Positions 57,386 to 64,000 of a stretch of DNA of 64,000 nucleotides are shown one piece after another (the stretch's first letter is position 1; the number at the start of each line of letters is the position of its first letter). This DNA comes from Saccopteryx bilineata. Lineage: Eukaryota; Chordata; Mammalia; Chiroptera; Emballonuridae. Location of the stretch: positions 45,622,113 to 45,686,112 of the forward strand of contig NC_089496.1 of the NCBI RefSeq assembly GCF_036850765.1, written 5' to 3'. Position numbers and translations under genes: made by a program. The notes below the pieces were generated by a model that was not told the origin of the DNA, made no database searches, and saw only the letters and a program-made list of their open reading frames with translations.

Positions 57386-57574
57386 TAGTCAAGTGAAAAA
57401 GTGTATGTGCATGTACGTGTGTATGGAATAATGTATTTCAGGGAGCAGCACACAAAAATAAGAGAATGGAGTATCATTGGAAAACTGAAAGTAATTCAGA
57501 ATAACTGGCAGCAAGCACAAAGGATGGTGGTTTGAGAGATCATGCTCTAGAGGTAAAAAGAATTGAACCATTAA

Positions 57575-57730
57575 AAAGACATTATTAAGCATATAAGGAG
57601 TTTGAACTATATTCTGAGATCAGTGGGAAGTGATGAGGAATTTTTAGCAGAAGAGGGACTTGTTCAGAATAAAGTTTTAGCAAGATCTTCCTGACTGCAG
57701 GGTGAAGAGGAGATTCCTGGGGTGTTAAAG
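57575..57730 (+). repeat. Ancient interspersed repeat, family unassigned
   Basis: 'aaggagtttgaactatattctg' and 'gcagaagagggacttgttcag' resemble the same old dispersed repeat as 2999-3480. Confidence 0.4.
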
Positions 57731-58829
57731 CTGTGCTTCCAAGTCCAAATTCAGTGGAGGAAGAAGACCACCGTCTGGCTAATGCAAGTGAATTCCTCCC
57801 AGCATTACCTGGGGCCTCCCCGTGGCTTTCTGGTTGACTCATGAACCATTCTCATTCCTTTCTTCTTTATCCACATCCCTACCATAGAGATGAAAAGTCC
57901 AGACACCTGCTTTCCCAGCCATTCACCTAGGAGTAGTTATGCAACCCAGTTTGGCTATGGGATTCTGGGAAAGAGTTGAACTTTTTGATAATAGGAGAGA
58001 CACATTAGGAGGTCACCTGATGCCTGGAGCCATCTTTTGACCACCAAGTGACATGCTTAAGGATGAATGCCTCCACGGAGGCAGAAGAATGGAAGGCCCC
58101 GGATCCCTGATGATGTCACAGATTCTTCAAACCAGTGGGGCCTGGCTACCTCCAAATGTCTTATTCAGCAAGCAATAATCGTGCCAATAGTTGAAGTCAG
58201 TGTTGGTGACCTCTTCTGTTACCCACAGCAGAAAGCATCCTTGGGAAAGTGGCATGCGTGAACGAATAAGAGATTTTTAATTCCCTATTTTATTTTGACT
58301 GTGTATACCCTGTTTGAATTCTTCATGCAAGAGGAGGAAGTTTCTAGAGTGCACTCACTACGCTAGCAGACTGGAAGGCAGTTCTGTAAAGCTCTCGCTC
58401 CCTTTGGGATAAGAGATGCACAGGCAGGGCAGCGCCTGCTCTGGCTGGCACAGAGAGGCCTGGCGAATTCCTTTGGTTGTGGCTTCATTGCTTGCCACCC
58501 GCACTGGGCACGGCGTTGGAATGAAGTCTGTTTGGCCTGTGACTGGATCTAAAACACCAGAAGCAACAGTAGAGAGGATCATGATGATTTTTTTTTAAAA
58601 AGTACCTTGAAGTTGTAATAAGGGCTTCATGTTTGGAGAAAATATATTACTCACAACATGCTTTTCCTTAAAGCAATTTATGTGAATAGAAATGTGTCCT
58701 AAAGAAAAATTAAACCCAGCAGTGGGGCATGTTATATTTTTCTCAAACAGACATGGCACTTTTATTGGAAATCTAATGAAATATATACCCATAAAAAGGC
58801 TTTGCCCGTCCCCCACCCCCACCCCCACC
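57731..58829. other. Unique non-coding DNA
   Basis: No gene recognised. A (CCCCA)n-like run lies at 58810-58829. Confidence 0.5.
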
Positions 58830-59460
58830 ACTTAAACATGGCCGACGGTCGTCGCATGCATAGAGTACCCAAGCCAAGTTCACTGATTAACGTGTTGTCT
58901 GATGTCTGACATCACCTGACGGGATAAAGCTAATCCAAATCGACTGCATGTCACATTTTTATGACATGGAGCTTTCAAAAAGAACTGGAATAATTAACTG
59001 GAAATGTAATGGAGGAAGCTCTCTCTGAGCGTGGGCTGTCACAGAGCCCAACACCTGATATGGCTTTCCTGAGCCCCGGACCCACTGTAATAACACTTTT
59101 TATGCTACTTTCTGAAGAAATGGGTGACTCAAGTCGTCCATCAGTGCAATTCATTCTGAAGAGAGCATGACAGCTGTGGCAGGTACAAAACAGAGGTGCC
59201 TTGTTCTACTGAGTGACACTAATTATGGGTAAGGGCTTTGTAAACACGCCTCTCTGCTCGGGAGAAGAGAACAACATACAGTAAAGCACCGGCATAACCA
59301 AAATGACGTCTATAAATAAATAGAAAATAACGGCACTTTTCTAATTGAATGCAGATAGGTAAATAAATCAGGGGGCACTTAAGCCCGCTTAGATACAATG
59401 AGTCATTTTCTACTCGTTGACAAAGTGAAAAAGGCAATTGGCTCTTGAAGTTTACCCAGA
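58830..59460. promoter_or_regulatory. Candidate conserved non-coding element
   Basis: About 630 bp free of repeats, with AT-rich homeodomain-like cores (taattaactgg at 58990-59000, cactaattatggg at 59216-59228, tctaattgaatg at 59339-59350) and a gatgtctgacatcacctgac block. This texture is typical of developmental enhancers, but conservation cannot be seen from one sequence. Confidence 0.3.
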
Positions 59461-61254
59461 TGTGGCATGCTGGGCAGGAGGCTTTCCACCTCTGCAGCTG
59501 CTATCTCAATGAAAAGGGTGCATATATTATAACACACATCTGCATGTGTGTGCATACACGGATTTGTGTGTGAGGCTCTCTCAACGTAAAGACTGTAGTT
59601 TACAACATCATTTTGGGCAATGTTTGGCACTCAAGCATTTAACCAGAGAAGCAGTAATAGACACGTTGATTATTTACCCAGGTATGAGCTGGACTAGAGC
59701 ACGAATAAACCCAAGGGGCAATCAGTAGGCTTGCAGAATTAACCTCCACTCACCTGTTGTCTTAGGCTTACAGTCAGCTGTAGGTAAGAGAAAAGCCAGA
59801 GTAGTCGCTTGGACAACAGAGAAGTTCCTTTCTGTCTCACGGGGAAGTACAGGCAGAGGGCTCAGGGCAGCCCTGGGGCTGGCTCATGGGTTCGGGGAGC
59901 CAGGCTCTCTCTGCTGGGCTGCTTCCCCATGGACGGTCCAGCCCCACTCAGCGTGGTGAACATGCCGTTTTACACTAGCATGGAGGAGACTTGCAAGGGC
60001 AGTGTTTGTTTCATGAGGTTCCTGGAGGCTGCCGCATGGCACTTGTTATTGGCCCGAGCCGAGTTTCATGGCCATATCTAGCTGCTAAGGGGCTGGTGAC
60101 ACGTCTCCATTCCTGGAGGTACCGAATGTTCCTACTCTAAAGAACGGGAACATGGACACTTGAGGTCCTACTGGACAGCTCTGTATACTTGTTACGATTG
60201 AGGGAGAAAGCTGGTTTGTAGCTGGTAATAAGTCAAGCTTCCCTGGGGCCCAGGACCATGCCCATTTTCCTCTTTCCCTAACTCGGTCATTAAAACCACA
60301 ACAAGGGATGCTTGGTGTAGGCCAAGAGGCAAAGCCTAAATGGAAGAATATTTCCTACTCACCAGGGCATGGTAATGGGAAGGTTGCTCCACTGGATTCC
60401 TCTTCCTAACTCTCACTTTCCTGATGTCTACACACCTTCTCCAGCATGAGTCTAGACTAGTCTTGTTCAAAAAGCAACTTCCTCTGGGAGTAACATTCAA
60501 TGCCTGTCAGCTTTTTACAGTTTAATTCGAATAGGTTTCTGAGTTTCCTTTTATTTATTTATTTTCTTGAGAATAGAAGTCTTTACTAGGAGAAAATAAG
60601 GTTGGACCTGGCCATCTAACTTGTGGAGATGAAGGGAGGTATAGTAAATTAGATATTTAAGTATTTGCATGAATTACTTAGAATTTGGCTATTTGCAGTC
60701 ATTGGTTAAGAATTCTGTTAACTTGGATTTTTTTTTAAGAAAGCTTTTTTTTTTTTTTTTATCCCAAGTGTCTTTTTTCATCTTATCAATTAAAAAAATA
60801 ACAAAGAGATATTATCCCAAATCTTTCTTTTCTTTTCTGCTAAGTTTTTCTCTCTCTAGTTTAGAGATGAATGGCTTCATGTGCATGAATATGTATCAGT
60901 TAGAAAATGCCCTTGGCGGGCATAATGTGTATGCGTTGGAATTGTTCTGTGTACGGCAAGAACTAAGTAAACGCGGGGTTTGTGCCAGGAGCCCATTGTG
61001 GAAGCAATTGCTTGGAAGAGCGTTTAGTGCCACTCCATTTAAGTCAGAGCTTTCATTGAAGAATTCTCGGAAGTGGCTACAGCACAGAAGGAAGGAAAGA
61101 TCCCTGAAGTACAAGGAGAGGACATTTTGGGGAGCTCTGAGCTGAGGATGGTGGGGGAGCAGGACTTACACTCACACAACTGCATTCAGTATATGCTGAC
61201 TGACAGCAGGGGAGGCCGGCGTGGAGGAGAGAGCCTGGGTTCTGGGTTCTCCGG
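59461..61254. other. Unique non-coding DNA
   Basis: The 158-codon frame at 60669-61145 is largely the translation of T-rich sequence and is not accepted as a gene. Nothing else was recognised. Confidence 0.5.
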
Positions 61255-61440
61255 TGGATCCCTTCCTGAGCACCTACTGTATGTCATGCATTATGCTGGG
61301 TGTGCTGCATACACACCTTCATTTGGTCCTTTCAACAGCCCCGGGAAAGAGGGCAGGTACCTAGATTTTCAGATGAAGAAACTGACACCAAAAGAAATGA
61401 AAGACTGAGAGTCAAAGCTGGGGCTTGACTATGGTCTCCT
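61255..61440 (-). repeat. MIR fragment
   Basis: 'gagcacctactgtatgtcatg', 'attttcagatgaagaaactga' and 'aaagctggggcttgactatgg' are reversed MIR blocks. Confidence 0.75.
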
Positions 61441-62724
61441 GACTCTCTGAGGCTCTGTCTGCTCTTCCACATCGGGTTCTGACATACGGGTGGCAGGAGA
61501 AAGAGCCGTCAGCTGGTTTAACCTGGGTCGCCTGCTCATACGACCCTCAGACCCCCCCCCACTCCCCACTCCCCCAGCCAGCAGTCACACTTTCGCCAAT
61601 GCTGGACCAGTTGCTGGGTCTCCAGGGCTTAACGTGACCTTCAGCGGCGGGGTCGGCCAGTGATAGTACGCAGCGAGTGTCAGGATCATCAGTGGTTCTT
61701 GGATCTCATAGCTCGGATGTCCCCACTTCCTAACAGAGCAAGACCCGAGCGCTAGCGGTTAACCAAGGCGTGTTGTTTCCTCTTTAGGCATTGTCTTGGT
61801 TCCCAATTAGCCAGGACTTTTGTTTTGCCTCGAAGTCACGAACATCCCAGCTGTGGAAGTCTTTCCTTCCCAAACATCTGCAGCCATTCTGCCCTGGGCC
61901 ATGAGCTCATCTGATCTCTTTCTCCAAGCTGCCTTGCATTTGACCTGGTTTTGTCCATGAGACCTTCAGTGAAAGGCTCAGTGGTAAAGTGGTATTTGTG
62001 AGTCAGTCCTCCCTCTGAGTCAGAAATGAAACAATGCCTCAGCATGTTACAGTGATATGGGGCCACCCTGTAATGAAACCCGAAGGACTCTTCCCCCTTA
62101 GTTCTTTCTCCTGTGGTGCAAAAGGACTTGTGATCTCTATTTGGGGCCTGCTTTTGGTGAGAGTGAGGAGTCAGATGAATTCATTTTCTCTTCTTTTCTC
62201 TTTCCTTCCCCCTTCCTTTTTTCTTCCACTCTATTTGACTTTCTATTATTATTTCAAAATAGTAAAACCTAATTATCGAAGGAGAATTTCTATTTTTTCT
62301 TTAACAATTGATCAAGGAACTTATTCCTAAAATTAATTCCATTGTTTTAGTCAAACTGTGGCACAGTGAAAAAAAAAAGTGAGTTTGAAGGAAAAATAAA
62401 AAACGAAACAAACCAAACTAAAAACCACACAAACCAAAAAGAGATTTTTGAGTGGTGACTGGACAGGTTGAGAACTGAGAGAGCTTAGGCAAGTGACAGA
62501 CTTCACAAAGTTCCCTTTCATCAAGGGAATTATGAAGACACCACAACTTGTCTTCCTCTCCCCACAGAAGTATCCTCAGACACCAGGAAAACAATCCGTG
62601 TGCAAATGCTTTGTAAACTGTAATGTGTGTCCCACACGTGGCTGGCAGTTTAGGGTCTGGTTTTAGTCAGGTGTAGGAGCAATCCTCACCTGTTGTGACC
62701 TGGGAAAATGATTTCATCTGTCTT
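61441..62724. other. Unique non-coding DNA
   Basis: A C-run lies at 61552-61560, and A-rich sequence at 62370-62440. No gene recognised. Confidence 0.5.
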
Positions 62725-62905
62725 TCTCAACTGGGGGCAATTTTGTCCTGCCCTAGAGATACTTAGCAGTGTCTGGAGAAATTTTGGTGGTCACCTTTGG
62801 GAGGTGGAGTGCTACCAGCACCCGGTGGGTAGAGGCCCGGGATGCTGTGTCACACCCTGCAATGCCCAGGACAGCCACCACCACAAAGAGTTCCCTGGCT
62901 CCAGT
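62725..62905 (+). mobile_element. MER20 (hAT-Charlie MITE)
   Basis: 'ctcaactgggggcaattttg', 'agcagtgtctggagaaatttt', 'gggtagaggcccgggatgctg' and 'cctgcaatgcccaggacagcc' are MER20 landmarks. More complete than the copy at 2155. Confidence 0.9.
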
Positions 62906-62989
62906 GTTAATGGTGCCAAGGTAAAGAAACAAACCGAGAAATCCCTGCGTTATCTTCATAAACCTCAGTTTCTTTTTTTCATCTTAAGA

Positions 62990-63110
62990 CAAGACAGAAA
63001 TAATAGCAATAACACTTACCGCACAGAGCCGTGCAGGGTGAACAAAGTAACACAACTAAGTCACAGTCCAGTGCCTGGCGTGTGCTAAGTGCTCATGGAA
63101 GCCTGATTTG
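62990..63110 (+). repeat. MIR fragment
   Basis: 'aataatagcaataacacttac' and 'ccagtgcctggcgtgtgctaa' with 'gtgctcatgg' give the MIR 3' part. Confidence 0.65.
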
Positions 63111-63423
63111 TTCTCAGTGTTGCTGTGGCTGCTCTCCCTGAGTCCTTCCTACTTGTGTGCAATCCTTAATGATCAATCCTTCCTAAGCTTCTGTTAGCAA
63201 ATATCCATCTAGTTTTGGCTGCCTAGTATTCATTCTCCCTCTTCTAGATATAGCCAGTTTTCTCTTGAGAATTTCTGTTCCCCAATTATCTGAGGTCTTG
63301 GTAGGATCGTAAATCCAGATACTTTTCTCTAAGAAAGCACAAGGGGCTATCTCCCTCCACCTGCCAGGGGATGATCGTGTGGCCTGGCCTTGGCAAACAC
63401 ATCTCTTCTAGGACATTGACTCT

Positions 63424-63464
63424 TTTCTATTTTTTGATTGATTTACAGACAGAGAGAGAGGAAG

Positions 63465-63495
<31 letters not shown>

Positions 63496-63626
63496 CATCA
63501 ATTTGTTGTTCCACGTATTTATGCATTCATTGGTTGATTCTTGTATGGGTTCTAACCAGGGATCAAACCTGCAACCTTGGTGTATGGGGATGACACTCTC
63601 ACCAACTGAGCTACCCAGCCAGGGCC
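63424..63626 (-). repeat. VES SINE (GTAGCTCAGTTGG head type)
   Basis: Minus orientation: T-rich start, (GA)n run, 'ttggttgattcttgtatggg', reversed head 'ctcaccaactgagctaccca'. Flanks aggacattgactct and aggacatcgactct (63410-63423, 63627-63640; one mismatch). Confidence 0.93.
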
Positions 63627-63640
63627 AGGACATCGACTCT

Positions 63641-64000
63641 CAATTGTAAGAAAAAGAGATGTAAACTTGCAGCAGCATGCTGGCCTTAGCATTTGTGCTG
63701 CTACGAGTATGTCTGCTTCCCCACGCCACAGAACCCCTTGGCTCATGTCTTTGCCGTTTTCTGTTCATCACCCTCTGGTGAACCCAACAGGGTTCTCATA
63801 GCCCTCCAATACATCCCCCAAACTGGTTCTGTTGGTGGCAAACAAAACTCTTGACTGATTACCTGTCAATGACCCAATGAATAGAATCCTAGGACCTTCG
63901 GTATTGTGTCTGTTGGGAAGAGGAGAAGGGCATGGCGGTATGAATTTACAGCCTGAATGGTAGCAAAACAGGGAAGAGCTTCTAACTGTATTCTCCCTGG
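63641..64000. other. Unique non-coding DNA
   Basis: Nothing recognised up to the window end. Confidence 0.5.

Noticed and set aside
60669..61145. 158-codon plus-strand open frame
   Set aside because: The first half is T-rich sequence read as Phe/Leu/Ser. There is no domain, no initiation context of note and no splice or family evidence.

Overview
The window is non-coding mammalian DNA, from an intron or an intergenic stretch, and I recognise no protein-coding gene, rRNA gene or functional tRNA gene in it. The organism is most likely a bat. The sequence is full of tRNA-headed, VES-like SINEs together with recent-looking hAT and mariner DNA transposons, L1 3' ends, and the old eutherian repeats MIR, L2, MER5A, MER20, MLT1, MLT2 and Tigger. 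The common long SINE (called SINE-A here) has a head reading GGTTGGCTCAGCGGTAGAGCG and a body of about 300 bp. It does not look like the SINEs I know from vespertilionid or rhinolophid bats. An emballonurid such as Saccopteryx is my best guess, held weakly.

Layout. 1-5.5 kb: mostly unique, with MIR, MER20, a Tigger-type MITE, one SINE-A and one SINE-B. 5.9-9.1 kb: a pile of minus-strand L1 3' ends cut by two SINEs. 9.1-17.5 kb: L2, a second L1 block, several MER5A copies and six SINEs. 17.5-25.5 kb: an LTR-like piece, an L1 remnant carrying a mariner MITE, a VES SINE and a chimeric L1 insertion. 25.5-33 kb: an MLT2 LTR, a SINE-B, MIR and MER5A, and the most GC-rich unique stretch (30.1-31.3 kb). 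33-43.2 kb: two related hAT elements, an LTR-like/VES chimeric insertion, a Tigger transposase relic, and many SINE-A copies including a head-on nested pair. 43-48.7 kb: MLT1, an internally deleted mariner holding a nested VES, and more SINE-A. 48.7-64 kb: mostly unique DNA with a short young L1, one more hAT, and scattered MIR, L2 and MER20. The stretch 58.8-59.5 kb looks like a candidate conserved non-coding element.

The main points of interest are these. (1) Two retroposed insertions, each bounded by one clean target-site duplication, join non-SINE or non-L1 sequence to the 5' side of a VES SINE or an L1 3' end. (2) SINE-A bodies repeatedly carry the full CTCF core CCACCAGGGGGC, and one subfamily also carries an ATGGCGAC block that resembles YY1 sites. 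(3) A deleted mariner keeps one reading frame that fuses the N-terminus to the C-terminal catalytic part. (4) hAT copies with intact 8-bp duplications point to fairly recent DNA-transposon activity.

Repeat names come from recognised sequence features and memory of consensus sequences. No database search was run.
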